This document shows positions 50,388 through 59,475 of a DNA stretch of 64,000 bases, piece after piece; the stretch's first letter is position 1; each line of letters opens with the position of its first letter. The translations under genes were made by a program, and so were the position numbers. The notes beneath the pieces are model-generated. The model was not told where the DNA came from. It searched no databases and saw only the letters and a list, made by a program, of their open reading frames with translations. Source of the stretch: Actinomyces sp. S6-Spd3 (GTDB taxonomy: Bacteria > Actinomycetota > Actinomycetes > Actinomycetales > Actinomycetaceae); the NCBI RefSeq assembly GCF_000758755.1, contig NZ_JRMV01000277.1, positions 1-64,000 on the forward strand, written 5' to 3'.

Positions 50388-51881
50388 GTGACCGCCCGTT
50401 TTATCGTCATTGCCGCACAGGCAGAAGCCGCCTCACAGGTCAGTGACGACTTCGCCAAGCTTGTCCCCTCATCAACGCTGGCACGGGTGAGCGCCGGTGG
50501 CACCTCAACAATCGAGGCCATCACCTCCAACCCCGAGCAAGCCCTTCCCCGCGTCGTGGAAGATATCCGCTCTCACACAGAAGACACCGTCCTCATTGAC
50601 GCACTCCCCGAAGGCTCCGTGTCAACTTTCGACACCTTGGGCTGGAACCTCGACGTCGCTGCTTCAACGAATGCGCGCGTGATCGCCGCTCTTGACACCG
50701 AAGGCGCATCGCCCGAGCTCGTTCAGCGCGAGATTGAAGTTCTTGAGCGCCGCGCACGCCAGCACGCAACCCGCCTGGCCGCAGTTGCTCTCCCCGCAGC
50801 CATGGCCTCGCACGTTCAGACGGAACTGCCCGTTCTGGAACTGCCTTTCAGCGCACAAACTCTGGAAGCGGCCTCGGCGCTTGAGGCACCGCAGGTCGTC
50901 ACTCCCTTGTCTTTCCAGGCAGACCTCATCGAGCGCGCCCGCTCCAACCGCAAGCGCATCGTCTTGCCCGAACCCGAAGATGATCGCGTCCTGCGCGCAG
51001 CCGCAATCGTTCTTGAGCGCGGAATTGCCGACCTCGTATTGCTCGGCGATGCTCAGGCGATCAACGCACGTGCAGCGGAGCTTGGCTTGGATGTTTCGGC
51101 AGCTGCCGTCGTTTCCGTTGATGACCCCGCATACGCAGAGCGCTACGCGGAGGAATTCGCACGCCTGCGCGCCAAGAAGGGCGTGACCATTGAGCAGGCT
51201 CGCGATAAGGTTCGCGACGTTTCCTACTTCGGCACGATGATGGTCCACATGGGCGACGCCGACGGCATGGTGTCAGGCGCCATCCACACCACCGCTCACA
51301 CCATCGTTCCTTCCTTCCAGATCATTAAGACTGCCCCCGGTGTCTCGATCGTTTCTTCGGTTTTCCTCATGCTGCTGAAGGATCGCGTGTGGGCATTCGG
51401 CGACTGCGCAGTCAACCCCAACCCGACCCCCGAGCAGCTGGCAGATATCGCCATCTCCTCGGCCGCGACCGCGCGCCAGTTCGGCCTCGACCCGAAGGTT
51501 GCCATGCTCTCCTACTCGACCGGCACCTCTGGTTCGGGCGTGGACGTGGATGCGGTTGTCGAGGCCACCCGCCTTGCCCGCGAGAAGGCTCCCGAGCTGG
51601 CGCTTGAGGGACCGATCCAGTTCGACGCTTCCGTTGACGAGGCCGTCGCCTCGGTCAAGCTGCCCGACTCCCCCGTCGCGGGCCACGCGAACGTCTTTAT
51701 CTTCCCCTCGCTCAACGCTGGAAATATTGGCTACAAGGCCGTTCAGCGTTCTTCCGGCGCCGTTGCGATTGGCCCGGTTTTGCAGGGACTCAACAAGCCC
51801 GTGAACGATCTCTCACGCGGTGCGTTGGTTGAAGACATTGTCAATACCGTCGCCTTGACAGCCGTTCAGGCACAGGGCTAA
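50388..51881 (+). CDS. pta: Phosphate acetyltransferase
   Basis: Predicted 497-residue enzyme converting acetyl-CoA and phosphate to acetyl phosphate. GTG 50388 is placed by AAGGAG (50377-50382), five bases upstream; the open frame back to 50283 is ignored. The C-terminal catalytic domain starts at about residue 178 with FQADLIERARSNRKRIVLPE and includes DRVLRAAAIVLERGIADLVLLG, GMVSGAIHTTAHTIVPSFQ, SIVSSVFLMLL, CAVNPNPTPEQLADIAISSA, and VFIFPSLNAGNIGYKAVQR. The N-terminal part (about 175 residues) is much shorter than the DRTGG-type region of full-length Pta (near 700 residues). ackA follows 158 bases downstream. Confidence 0.94.
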   Translation: MTARFIVIAAQAEAASQVSDDFAKLVPSSTLARVSAGGTSTIEAITSNPEQALPRVVEDIRSHTEDTVLIDALPEGSVSTFDTLGWNLDVAASTNARVIAALDTEGASPELVQREIEVLERRARQHATRLAAVALPAAMASHVQTELPVLELPFSAQTLEAASALEAPQVVTPLSFQADLIERARSNRKRIVLPEPEDDRVLRAAAIVLERGIADLVLLGDAQAINARAAELGLDVSAAAVVSVDDPAYAERYAEEFARLRAKKGVTIEQARDKVRDVSYFGTMMVHMGDADGMVSGAIHTTAHTIVPSFQIIKTAPGVSIVSSVFLMLLKDRVWAFGDCAVNPNPTPEQLADIAISSAATARQFGLDPKVAMLSYSTGTSGSGVDVDAVVEATRLAREKAPELALEGPIQFDASVDEAVASVKLPDSPVAGHANVFIFPSLNAGNIGYKAVQRSSGAVAIGPVLQGLNKPVNDLSRGALVEDIVNTVALTAVQAQG

Positions 51882-51888
51882 CGACTCT

Positions 51889-51918
51889 CGAGGGTGTGGG
51901 GACAATCCCACACCCTCG
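51889..51918 (+). terminator. Hairpin between pta and ackA
   Basis: CGAGGGTGTGGG (51889-51900) and CCCACACCCTCG (51907-51918) pair perfectly over 12 bases with loop GACAAT, eight bases after the pta stop. It may attenuate readthrough into ackA, which lies 120 bases further on. Confidence 0.68.
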
Positions 51919-52039
51919 AATCACGTCCGCGTAATAGACGCGAGTAAAATTCAGTTAACTGCCCACAACAATCCGGGCGGACGACCTCCGGCTTCGTCGA
52001 GTTGCCCCGGGTCGTCAGCACTCCCAAGGAAGGTATGTC

Positions 52040-53233
52040 GTGACCGACACCGTTCTCGTTATTAACTCTGGTTCTTCCTCCATCAAATACCAGCTTGTCA
52101 ACCCCGATAATGGTGACGCAATCGCCAAGGGCCTCGTTGAGCGCATCGGCGAATCTGAGGGCCACATCCAGCACAAGTACGGCGAGAAGGTCGTCGATGT
52201 GAACGAACCCATTGCCGACCATGAAGTTGGCATGCGCGAGGTTCTGCGCCTCTTTGACGAAGTTGGCCCTTCTCTTGCCGAGGCCAACATTGTTGCCGTT
52301 GGTCACCGCATCGTTCAGGGTGGTAAGTACTTCGATGGACCGGCACTGATCACCGACGAGGTCCGTGACCTGATCGATGAGCTGTGCGCCTTGGCTCCCC
52401 TGCACAACCCCGCGCACCTCAAGGGCATCGACGTTGCCCGCGAGCTCATGCCCGACACCCCTCACGTGGCAGTTTTCGATACCGCTTTCTTCCAGCGTCT
52501 TCCCGAGGAGACTGCGACTTATGCTCTCAAGCAGGAAGTCGCCGAAAAGTACGCGGTGCGCCGCTACGGCGCTCACGGCACTTCTCACCAGTACGTCTCG
52601 GGTCAGGTTGCTCGCCTCATGGGTAACGACGCTCTGCGCCAGATCGTCCTCCACCTGGGCAATGGCGCATCGGTGTCCGCGGTCAAGGCTGGCCGTCCGA
52701 TCGACACCTCGATGGGCCTGACCCCTCTCGAGGGCTTGGTCATGGGAACCCGCACCGGCGATATCGACCCCGCCGTCGTTTTCCACCTGCAGCGTCAGAC
52801 CGGCTGGAGCGCCGACGAAGTCGATGACCTCTTCAACAAGCAGTCGGGCCTCAAGGGCTTGACCGGAGAGAACGATATGCGCGCCGTTCGCCACATGGTC
52901 GATTCTGAGGACCCCGAGGTCGCACGCCGTGCACGCCTCGCTCTGGATATCTACGTCACCCGCATCATCAAGTACATCGGCTCCTACACTGCCGAACTTG
53001 GCGGCCTGGATGTCATTACCTTCACCGCCGGCATTGGCGAGAACGATGCGGATCTGCGTCGCGAGGTCTGCGAGCGCCTCCTCCCCTTCGGTGTGCGCAT
53101 CAATGACGAGGTGAACAACCAGCGTTTCTCTGCCGCAACGACCATTTCGACCGATGATTCCTCTGTTACCGTCATGGTTGTTCCTACCAACGAGGAGCTG
53201 GCAATCGCACGTCAGGCTCTCACGCTGATCTGA
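52040..53233 (+). CDS. ackA: Acetate kinase
   Basis: Predicted 397-residue ASKHA-fold kinase making acetate and ATP from acetyl phosphate. GTG start at 52040 with AAGGAAGGT about 10 bases upstream. VINSGSSSIKYQLVNP (signature 1), VGHRIVQGGKYFDGP (signature 2), VFDTAFFQRLPEETATYAL, RRYGAHGTSHQYVS and ILHLGNGASVSAVKAGRPIDTSMGLTPLEG (L-H-L-G-N-G; here VLHLGNG), GTRTGDIDPAV and VITFTAGIGENDADLRREV are all in order. Full length. With Pta it forms the acetate fermentation pathway. Confidence 0.97.
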   Translation: MTDTVLVINSGSSSIKYQLVNPDNGDAIAKGLVERIGESEGHIQHKYGEKVVDVNEPIADHEVGMREVLRLFDEVGPSLAEANIVAVGHRIVQGGKYFDGPALITDEVRDLIDELCALAPLHNPAHLKGIDVARELMPDTPHVAVFDTAFFQRLPEETATYALKQEVAEKYAVRRYGAHGTSHQYVSGQVARLMGNDALRQIVLHLGNGASVSAVKAGRPIDTSMGLTPLEGLVMGTRTGDIDPAVVFHLQRQTGWSADEVDDLFNKQSGLKGLTGENDMRAVRHMVDSEDPEVARRARLALDIYVTRIIKYIGSYTAELGGLDVITFTAGIGENDADLRREVCERLLPFGVRINDEVNNQRFSAATTISTDDSSVTVMVVPTNEELAIARQALTLI

Positions 53234-53253
53234 CGCGTCTTTTCCACGTAATA

Positions 53254-53287
53254 CGAGGCCGGGGTGCACATAGCAGCCCCGGCCTCG
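53254..53287 (+). terminator. Hairpin between ackA and the sirtuin gene
   Basis: CGAGGCCGGGG (53254-53264) and CCCCGGCCTCG (53277-53287) pair over 11 bases around a 12-base loop, about 20 bases after the ackA stop. ATTCTTAAA follows, a weak T-tract. Confidence 0.7.
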
Positions 53288-53325
53288 GCGTATTCTTAAA
53301 CGGTTCCATCGTCAAAGGAGCCACG

Positions 53326-54060
53326 ATGACCACTGATATTTCAACCCTTGCGAATTGGATTCGCACCTCTGCTTCAACAGTATTTTTCGGCGGTGCGGGA
53401 GTCTCCACGGAGTCAGGTATTCCAGATTTCCGCGGCGCAAACGGCTTCTACTTCCAAGAGCGCACAATCCCCTTGGAACAGGTCCTCAGTATCGATTTCT
53501 TTTCGGTTCATCCCGAGGCCTATTGGGAGTGGTTCCGCGAAGTCCATAAGCCGGTAGCGCCCAATGGCGCCCACCGCGCGCTTGCTTCGCTGGAGTCATC
53601 TGGGCTTCTCGAATGTGTCATCACCCAAAATATCGACGGTCTTCACCAGCGGGCGGGTTCACGCACAGTCTGGGAGCTCCACGGTAATTGGGAACACCTG
53701 CTGTGCACCAATTGCGGGGCAGGCTATCCCTTTTCCTCTATTCCCGAGGCCTTTGAAGAGTTAGTCCCGACCTGTCCGCGCTGCCACGGACAGCTCCGTC
53801 CCGATATCGTCATGTATGGCGAGGCACTGAACGAGGACGTCATCACTAGCGCCGTTCAGGCAATTGCACACGCCGATCTCTTGATCGTGGCTGGAACATC
53901 TCTGGTCGTCTATCCCGCCGCCGGACTGCTCAACTATTTCTCAGGCTCACACCTGGTCTTGATGAACGCGACGCCAACGAACGCCGATGCTGACGCTGAC
54001 CTCATCATCCGCGACCCCATTGCTCAGTCTTTTGAGGCTGTCATAAAGGAACTGAACTAA
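53326..54060 (+). CDS. NAD-dependent protein deacylase, Sir2 family
   Basis: Predicted 244-residue sirtuin that removes acyl groups from lysines using NAD+. ATG 53326 is preceded by AAAGGAG. FGGAGVSTESGIPDFRGANG (about 23-42) binds NAD; ITQNIDGLHQRAGS (about 101-114) and the catalytic His in WELHGNWEHLLC follow. Zinc is bound by two Cys pairs, CTNCG and CPRCH. GTSLVVYPAAGLLNYF is the C-terminal nucleotide-binding part. Its position behind pta-ackA is suggestive, since acetyl phosphate and acetyl-CoA acetylate proteins, but this link is an inference. Confidence 0.94.
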   Translation: MTTDISTLANWIRTSASTVFFGGAGVSTESGIPDFRGANGFYFQERTIPLEQVLSIDFFSVHPEAYWEWFREVHKPVAPNGAHRALASLESSGLLECVITQNIDGLHQRAGSRTVWELHGNWEHLLCTNCGAGYPFSSIPEAFEELVPTCPRCHGQLRPDIVMYGEALNEDVITSAVQAIAHADLLIVAGTSLVVYPAAGLLNYFSGSHLVLMNATPTNADADADLIIRDPIAQSFEAVIKELN

Positions 54061-54143
54061 ACACGCCTGCGCAGGCACGGCCTCGGGAAGGCGCAACCCG
54101 CCCAAGTAGGCGACAATAGCCCTAGCGACTCAGGAGGAAAGCC

Positions 54144-56225
54144 ATGAACTTCCATTCCCTTTATGACCAGGGCTTCGCGCGCGTGGCGGCAGTGACGCTC
54201 CCCGTTCATCCCGCACAGCCACTGGCCAATGCCGAAGAAATCATTGCAGCCGCGCGAAGCTGCGATGAACGCGGCGTCTCGATCGCGCTCTTCCCTGAGC
54301 TGTGCGTTTCGGGGTATGCAATCGACGATCTTCTCCTTCAAGACGTTCTCCTCGATGAGGTCGAGCGCGCGCTCACCACCATCATTGCTGCCAGCGCAGA
54401 TCTCCTCCCCTTAATCGTTGTGGGCGCGCCGCTACGCAAGGGAGCAGCCCTGTACAATTGCGCGGTTGCAATCCACCGAGGCCGCGCACTTGCAGTCATC
54501 CCGAAGTCCTATCTTCCGAACTACCGCGAGTTCTACGAAAAGCGTCATTTCGTGACTCCGCCGAGCTTTGATAACGATCTTCTTCAGGCTCCGTGGGCCC
54601 CAACAGAGCCCTACACGGGGGACGCTCCCCTGCTGCCTTTTGGCTCCGTGACGATCGATGTCACTGATATCCCGGGGCTGTGTGTGGGTATTGAGGTCTG
54701 CGAAGACATGTGGGTTCCCGTCACCCCCGCTTCACTCCTTGCGCTCGCAGGCGCAACGGTGCTGCTCAACCTGAGCGCCTCCCCGATCACCGTCGGACGA
54801 GGCGACGAACGCAAGCTCCTGGCACAGTCGACCTCCGCGCGCTGTGCCTGCGCGTACGTCTACACTGCCGCCGGCCCGGGTGAGTCAACGACCGACCTTG
54901 CGTGGGATGGGCAGACCCTGATCTACGAGGCCGGCCAGCTTCTTGCCGCCGGGCAGCGCTTCGCCTCGGGAACCCAGATCACCACTGCGGACGTCGATGT
55001 CGAGCACCTGCGCACCGAGCGCACGCGTCAGAATTCTTTCACCGACAACGCTCAAAAGATGCTTGAGGGCCTCTCAATTCCACGCCCCTACAGCATTGCC
55101 ATTGAGATGAACCCGCCGCGAACGGATCTGGGTTTGGAACGCGAGGTCGATCGCTTCCCCTTCGTCCCCGATGATCCGAACCAGCTGGAGCAGGACTGCT
55201 ACGAGGCCTACAACATCCAGGTTGCGGGGCTCGCGAAGCGTTTGAGCGCTATTGGCCAGCCCAAGATTGTCATTGGGGTTTCTGGCGGTTTGGATTCAAC
55301 GCACGCGCTGATCGTTGCGGCTCGTGCGATGGACCTCTTGGGCCGCCCGCGTACAGATATCTTGGGCTACACCCTTCCCGGCTTTGCGACTTCTGCACGC
55401 ACAAAGACCAATGCGATTGCGCTGTGCGAAAGCTTGGGAGTCTCCTTCAAGGAAATCGATATCACCCCCGCAGCCAGGCAGATGCTGGCCGATATCGATC
55501 ACCCCTACGCCGATGGCCACGACGACTATGACGTGACCTTTGAGAATGTTCAGGCAGGACTGCGCACGGACTATCTTTTCCGCCTCGCAAATCACCTGGG
55601 CGGTATCGTCTTGGGTACTGGCGACCTGTCAGAGCTTGCGCTGGGTTGGTGCACTTACGGTGTGGGCGACCAGATGAGCCACTACGCCGTCAATACCGGC
55701 GTCCCGAAGACGATGATCCAGCACTTGATTCGTTGGGTGGTGTCTTCTGGCCAGTTCTCCCCCGAAGTTGGCGAGATCTTGCTGTCGATTCTGGGAACCG
55801 AAATTTCTCCGGAGCTTGTTCCCGCAAAGCCCGGACAAAAGATGCAGTCCACTCAGGACAAGATCGGCCCCTACAACCTGCAAGACTTCAACTTGTACTA
55901 CGTGCTTCGACGCGGGGCGCGGCCCTCAAAGATTGCATTCTTGGCGGAGCACGCGTGGTCGGATGCATCTCGCGGGGATTGGCCAGCTGGCTACCCCGAA
56001 GAGGACAAGGTTTCGTATTCCTTGGACGAGATCGTGAAGTGGGAGCGTCTGTTTATCCGTCGTTATTTCACTCAGCAGTTCAAGCGCAGTGCACTCCCCA
56101 ATGGGCCTAAGGTTATGGCGGGCGGGTCGCTTTCCCCGCGCGGAGACTGGCGTATGCCTTCGGATGCTTCCGCCGAGGCCTGGCTGCGTGAGTTGGATAC
56201 TGCCGTGAAAGGCCTGCTTGAGTAG
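54144..56225 (+). CDS. nadE: Glutamine-dependent NAD+ synthetase
   Basis: Predicted 693-residue two-domain enzyme that amidates nicotinic acid adenine dinucleotide with ammonia from glutamine. The N-terminal nitrilase-type glutaminase has the triad Glu in FPELCVSGYAIDD (about residue 52), Lys in VIPKSYLPNYREFYEKRHF (about 120) and Cys in GIEVCEDMWVP (about 189). The synthetase has VIGVSGGLDSTHALIVAARA (P-loop S-G-G-L-D-S), VLGTGDLSELALGWCTYGVGD and NTGVPKTMIQHLIRW. ATG 54144 follows AGGAGGAAAGCC. Full length for the long bacterial form. It makes NAD+, the cosubstrate of the upstream sirtuin. Confidence 0.96.
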   Translation: MNFHSLYDQGFARVAAVTLPVHPAQPLANAEEIIAAARSCDERGVSIALFPELCVSGYAIDDLLLQDVLLDEVERALTTIIAASADLLPLIVVGAPLRKGAALYNCAVAIHRGRALAVIPKSYLPNYREFYEKRHFVTPPSFDNDLLQAPWAPTEPYTGDAPLLPFGSVTIDVTDIPGLCVGIEVCEDMWVPVTPASLLALAGATVLLNLSASPITVGRGDERKLLAQSTSARCACAYVYTAAGPGESTTDLAWDGQTLIYEAGQLLAAGQRFASGTQITTADVDVEHLRTERTRQNSFTDNAQKMLEGLSIPRPYSIAIEMNPPRTDLGLEREVDRFPFVPDDPNQLEQDCYEAYNIQVAGLAKRLSAIGQPKIVIGVSGGLDSTHALIVAARAMDLLGRPRTDILGYTLPGFATSARTKTNAIALCESLGVSFKEIDITPAARQMLADIDHPYADGHDDYDVTFENVQAGLRTDYLFRLANHLGGIVLGTGDLSELALGWCTYGVGDQMSHYAVNTGVPKTMIQHLIRWVVSSGQFSPEVGEILLSILGTEISPELVPAKPGQKMQSTQDKIGPYNLQDFNLYYVLRRGARPSKIAFLAEHAWSDASRGDWPAGYPEEDKVSYSLDEIVKWERLFIRRYFTQQFKRSALPNGPKVMAGGSLSPRGDWRMPSDASAEAWLRELDTAVKGLLE

Positions 56226-56307
56226 GCCGCGATCTGACGGGCTGCCCGTCAAAACAGTGAGATGATCCGCAATAGTTGCCACAGAATTCCTACTCACCTA
56301 CTTTTAG

Positions 56308-56326
56308 TTAGGTAAGCCTTTCTTAA
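56308..56326 (+). promoter_or_regulatory. IdeR/DtxR-like iron box
   Basis: TTAGGTAAGCCTTTCTTAA matches the 19-base DtxR/IdeR consensus (T-T-A-G-G-T at the left, C-T-T-A-A at the right) at roughly two thirds of positions by eye. It lies about 50 bases before ATG 56375 of the iron-transporter binding protein, overlapping the likely promoter. Iron-loaded IdeR would repress here. Confidence 0.6.
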
Positions 56327-56374
56327 TTAACGAGGCCTGCACGCCCGCTATTTTCGTATTCTGCTGGAGAAAAA

Positions 56375-57391
56375 ATGTCGCGTAAGCTCCTGTCTCTGAC
56401 CGCTCTTGGTGCAGCATCTTTGATGGCTCTAACCGCTTGCTCAGGGGGCACGGCCTCGTCAAGCCAATCCCCCACAAGCGCGCCCGCAAGCTCAAGCAGC
56501 TCCGCACCCAGCTCGGTCACTATCGAATCCGACCAAGGAAACGTTGAGATCAAGCTGCCCGTCCAGCGCGTCGCTTCGCTCGACAACCGCACATTCGAGG
56601 TCTTGGCACAGTGGAACGTTCCCTTGGTTGCTGCTCCGAAGAAGCTCATCCCTTCGACCGTCAAGGCCTACAACACCGACTCCGTCGCCGATATCGGCAT
56701 GCACCGCGACCCAAACCTCGAAGCTCTTGCAGCATCAAACCCCGATCTGATCATCTCAGGTCAGCGTTTCACTCGATTTGATTCGCAGATTGCAGAAATG
56801 AACCCCGGTGTTCCGCTGATCAACCTTGAACCGCGTGAGGGCAAGCCTCTCAACGAAGAACTCAATCGTCAGGTCACCGACCTCGGTGAGATTTTCGGAC
56901 ACCAAGAGGACGCAAAGAAGCTGGTCGATGACTTCAACAATGCGCTCGATCGCGCAAAGAAGGCATACGACGGTAAGTCCACCGTCATGGCCGTGGACGT
57001 TTCCGGTGGCAACATCGGCTACGTTGCTCCTTCCAAGGGCCGCACATGGGGACCGATCTTCGATCTTCTGGGCCTCAAGCCCGCGCTTGAAGTTCAGGGC
57101 AGCACCGACTCTCACACCGGTGACGATATTTCCGTCGAGGCCATTGCCCAGGCAAACCCCGACTGGATCTTCGTTCTTGACCGCGACGCCGCGATTTCCA
57201 AGGAAGGTAGCTACACTCCCGCGCAGTCAGTTATCGACGGAAATGCTGCGCTGAAGAATGTCACTGCCCTGACGAAGGGGCAGACGGTTTACGCACCGAA
57301 TGACACCTACACCAACGAGTCCATCATCACATACACGAAGATCTTGAACTCGATTGCAGATTCCTTTGAAAAGGCTGCGGCAAATAAGTAA
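56375..57391 (+). CDS. Siderophore ABC transporter, substrate-binding lipoprotein
   Basis: Predicted 338-residue lipoprotein. The signal peptide ends at the lipobox LTAC (cysteine 22) and a Ser/Pro linker follows. The two-lobed type III binding fold is indicated by VQRVASLDNRTFEVLAQWNV, DPNLEALAASNPDLIISGQRF, a long helix linking the lobes (FGHQEDAKKLVDDFNNALDR) and ANPDWIFVLDRDAAI. The relation is to catecholate-siderophore receptors of the CeuE/YclQ type, judged from motifs and gene order. ATG 56375 follows GGAGAAAA. It is the first gene of a four-gene transporter operon behind an IdeR-like box. Confidence 0.9.
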   Translation: MSRKLLSLTALGAASLMALTACSGGTASSSQSPTSAPASSSSSAPSSVTIESDQGNVEIKLPVQRVASLDNRTFEVLAQWNVPLVAAPKKLIPSTVKAYNTDSVADIGMHRDPNLEALAASNPDLIISGQRFTRFDSQIAEMNPGVPLINLEPREGKPLNEELNRQVTDLGEIFGHQEDAKKLVDDFNNALDRAKKAYDGKSTVMAVDVSGGNIGYVAPSKGRTWGPIFDLLGLKPALEVQGSTDSHTGDDISVEAIAQANPDWIFVLDRDAAISKEGSYTPAQSVIDGNAALKNVTALTKGQTVYAPNDTYTNESIITYTKILNSIADSFEKAAANK

Positions 57392-57430
57392 GTTCCCAGT
57401 CCTTCGCCTGAGAACTCATTCTTAACACAG

Positions 57431-57464
57431 GGGTGTGTTGGTCCTTTCCAGGGCCAACACACCC
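57431..57464 (+). terminator. Intercistronic hairpin behind the binding-protein gene
   Basis: GGGTGTGTTGGTCC (57431-57444) and GGGCCAACACACCC (57451-57464) pair over 14 positions with one G-U and loop TTTCCA, eleven bases before the permease start. It probably reduces transcription of the permease and ATPase genes relative to the binding protein, or stabilises the upstream message. Confidence 0.7.
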
Positions 57465-57475
57465 ACAACACACTT

Positions 57476-58471
57476 ATGGTTCAAACTTCCGTGACAAACC
57501 AACGCTCATCCCGAGTCCTTAAACGACGCATCGCACTGCTTGCCTCTGCGTTTGCCGTCCTTGGACTTCTCATTCTTTCGTTGTGCACCGGGGAATATTC
57601 AATTCTGTCCCACGATGACGGATGGGACATGTTCATGACCGTTCGTATCCCGCGGACCGTCGCACTCATACTTTCGGGTGCTGCGATGTCGATGTGCGGT
57701 CTGGTCATGCAGATCATTACTCAGAACCGCTTCGCAGAACCCACGACAACGGGAACCACCGAATGGGCAGGCTTGGGATTGCTGGCGATTATGATCGTTT
57801 ATCCCAGCGCGTCAGTCCTTCTTCGTATGACGGTCGCAGTTGCCTTTGCTTTCTTGGGGACCATGGTGTTTTTTGCCTTACTCCGAAGGGTATCTCTGCG
57901 TTCTTCACTGTTGGTTCCCATCATGGGAATGATGCTGGGAGCGGTCGTTTCGGCAGTTTCGACCTTCCTTGCGCTTGAAACAAATACTCTTCAAAACCTC
58001 AGCGTATGGTTCCAAGGATCCTTCACCAGTGTTTATACCGGCCAGTATGAAATTCTTTGGATCGTCACGCTTGCTGTTCTTGGCGTCGTCGTCCTCGCCG
58101 ATCGCCTAACAGCGGTGGGCCTCGGTGAAGACATCGCAACGACCTTAGGCGTGAACTATCACCGAGTAATCCTCATTGCCACGGGGTTAATCGCCTTAGC
58201 CACAGGTGTCGTTACCGTTGTCGTTGGCTCCCTGCCTTTCCTTGGCCTTGTCGTTCCCAACCTGATCTCCATGGCTTTGGGGGACCACCTTCGCCAAAAC
58301 CTTCCCTGGGTCTGCCTCTCCGGCATCGCTCTTGTTACGATTGCTGATCTTCTAGCGCGGACGATTATCTCCCCCTTCGAGATGCCCGTCTCTGTCATCT
58401 TGGGGATCGTCGGGGCCTTCGTCTTTATTGCACTCATCCTGCGTCAAAGCCGCAAAGGAGGATTGCAATGA
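57476..58471 (+). CDS. Iron-siderophore ABC transporter permease 1 (FecCD family)
   Basis: Predicted 331-residue membrane protein with about ten helices. RIPRTVALILSGAAMSMCGLVMQ (about 53-75), TTGTTEWAGLGLLAIMIVYP, LSVWFQGSFTSV and GSLPFLGLVVPNLISMALGD (the ATPase-contact EAA-like loop, G-x-x-x-F-x-G-L-x-V-P) identify the FecCD/BtuC family. It resembles the YclN-type permease that pairs with a YclO partner. ATG 57476 has a weak ribosome binding site. The last bases ATGA overlap the start of the second permease. Confidence 0.92.
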   Translation: MVQTSVTNQRSSRVLKRRIALLASAFAVLGLLILSLCTGEYSILSHDDGWDMFMTVRIPRTVALILSGAAMSMCGLVMQIITQNRFAEPTTTGTTEWAGLGLLAIMIVYPSASVLLRMTVAVAFAFLGTMVFFALLRRVSLRSSLLVPIMGMMLGAVVSAVSTFLALETNTLQNLSVWFQGSFTSVYTGQYEILWIVTLAVLGVVVLADRLTAVGLGEDIATTLGVNYHRVILIATGLIALATGVVTVVVGSLPFLGLVVPNLISMALGDHLRQNLPWVCLSGIALVTIADLLARTIISPFEMPVSVILGIVGAFVFIALILRQSRKGGLQ

Positions 58472-59475
58472 AGCGCTCTTCATCATCTTCCTTTGTAAAT
58501 TCTTCTGCTCAGCGACGCTGGTGGCTGCTCTTTGCCGCGACACTGATCGTTGCGGCCATTTGTTGTGTTGGCCTATTGCTGTGGAAGAATCCGGTTCCTG
58601 TCACCAGTCCAAAGTTTTGGCCGATTGCCAGAAGGCGCGCGTTTTCCATCCTTGCAATCGCGGTTGTCGCCATATGTCAGGGCCTTGCAACCGTTGCCTT
58701 CCAAACCGTTGCAGGCAATCGGATTATTACCCCCTCGATCCTCGGTTTTGAATCCCTGTACCGCGTGATCAATACATCCGTTATTTTCTTTGCCGGTGTT
58801 GCGGGGTTTAACGCTGCGCAGAACCTACCGATGTTCATCTTCCAGCTGGCCATCATGGTTCTCTTCACTCTGCTTTTGTATTCGTGGCTTTTAACCAGCC
58901 AACATGCGTCAATGCACGCAATGCTCTTGATTGGAGTGATGTTGGGGGCGGGCCTTGGATCCGTTGCCACCTTCATGCAAAGGTTATTGACCCCCAGCGA
59001 ATTCGACGTCCTGACTGCCCGCCTATTCGGCTCAATCTCAAACGCTGATCGCGCCTACTACCCCGTTGCTCTCCCTATCGTCGCTATCGCGGCGCTTTCC
59101 CTTTTTCTTCTCTCGAACCGGCTCAATGTCATCGCTTTGGGGCGCGAGACCGCCACTAACCTCGGTCTCAACCACAAACACACCAGCATCATCGTATTGG
59201 TTCTGGTTTCTCTACTGATCGCCACATCGACTGCGCTCGTCGGCCCGATGACTTTCCTTGGGTTCTTAGTCGCAACGCTTTCCTACCAGTTCTCACCAAC
59301 CAGCGATCACAAATACTTATTCGCAATGTCGGTTGCCCTTGGTCTGGCAATTCTTTCCGCCTCGTATTTCTTGATGAACCATATCTTTAATGCACAGGGC
59401 GTCGTATCGATCATTATCGAATTCATCGGCGGTCTGGCCTTTATCGTGACGATTCTGAAGAAGGGACGTCTATGA
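58468..59475 (+). CDS. Iron-siderophore ABC transporter permease 2 (FecCD family)
   Basis: Predicted 335-residue membrane protein. The first helix (WWLLFAATLIVAAICCVGLL) is followed by RRAFSILAIAVVAICQGLAT and VAFQTVAGNRIITPSILGFE, the FecCD signature region, then WLLTSQHASMHAMLLIGVML and VGPMTFLGFLVATLSYQF, the cytoplasmic loop for the ATPase. The partner-permease character (YclO type) is judged from the divergent N-terminal motif. Coupled to both neighbours by four-base ATGA overlaps; ribosome binding site AAAGGAGG inside the end of permease 1. Confidence 0.92.
   Translation: MKRSSSSSFVNSSAQRRWWLLFAATLIVAAICCVGLLLWKNPVPVTSPKFWPIARRRAFSILAIAVVAICQGLATVAFQTVAGNRIITPSILGFESLYRVINTSVIFFAGVAGFNAAQNLPMFIFQLAIMVLFTLLLYSWLLTSQHASMHAMLLIGVMLGAGLGSVATFMQRLLTPSEFDVLTARLFGSISNADRAYYPVALPIVAIAALSLFLLSNRLNVIALGRETATNLGLNHKHTSIIVLVLVSLLIATSTALVGPMTFLGFLVATLSYQFSPTSDHKYLFAMSVALGLAILSASYFLMNHIFNAQGVVSIIIEFIGGLAFIVTILKKGRL

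Noticed and set aside
51878-53269. Long minus-strand open frame opposite ackA
   Set aside because: It mirrors the codon bias of ackA, contains no family motif, and ackA is unmistakable on the plus strand.
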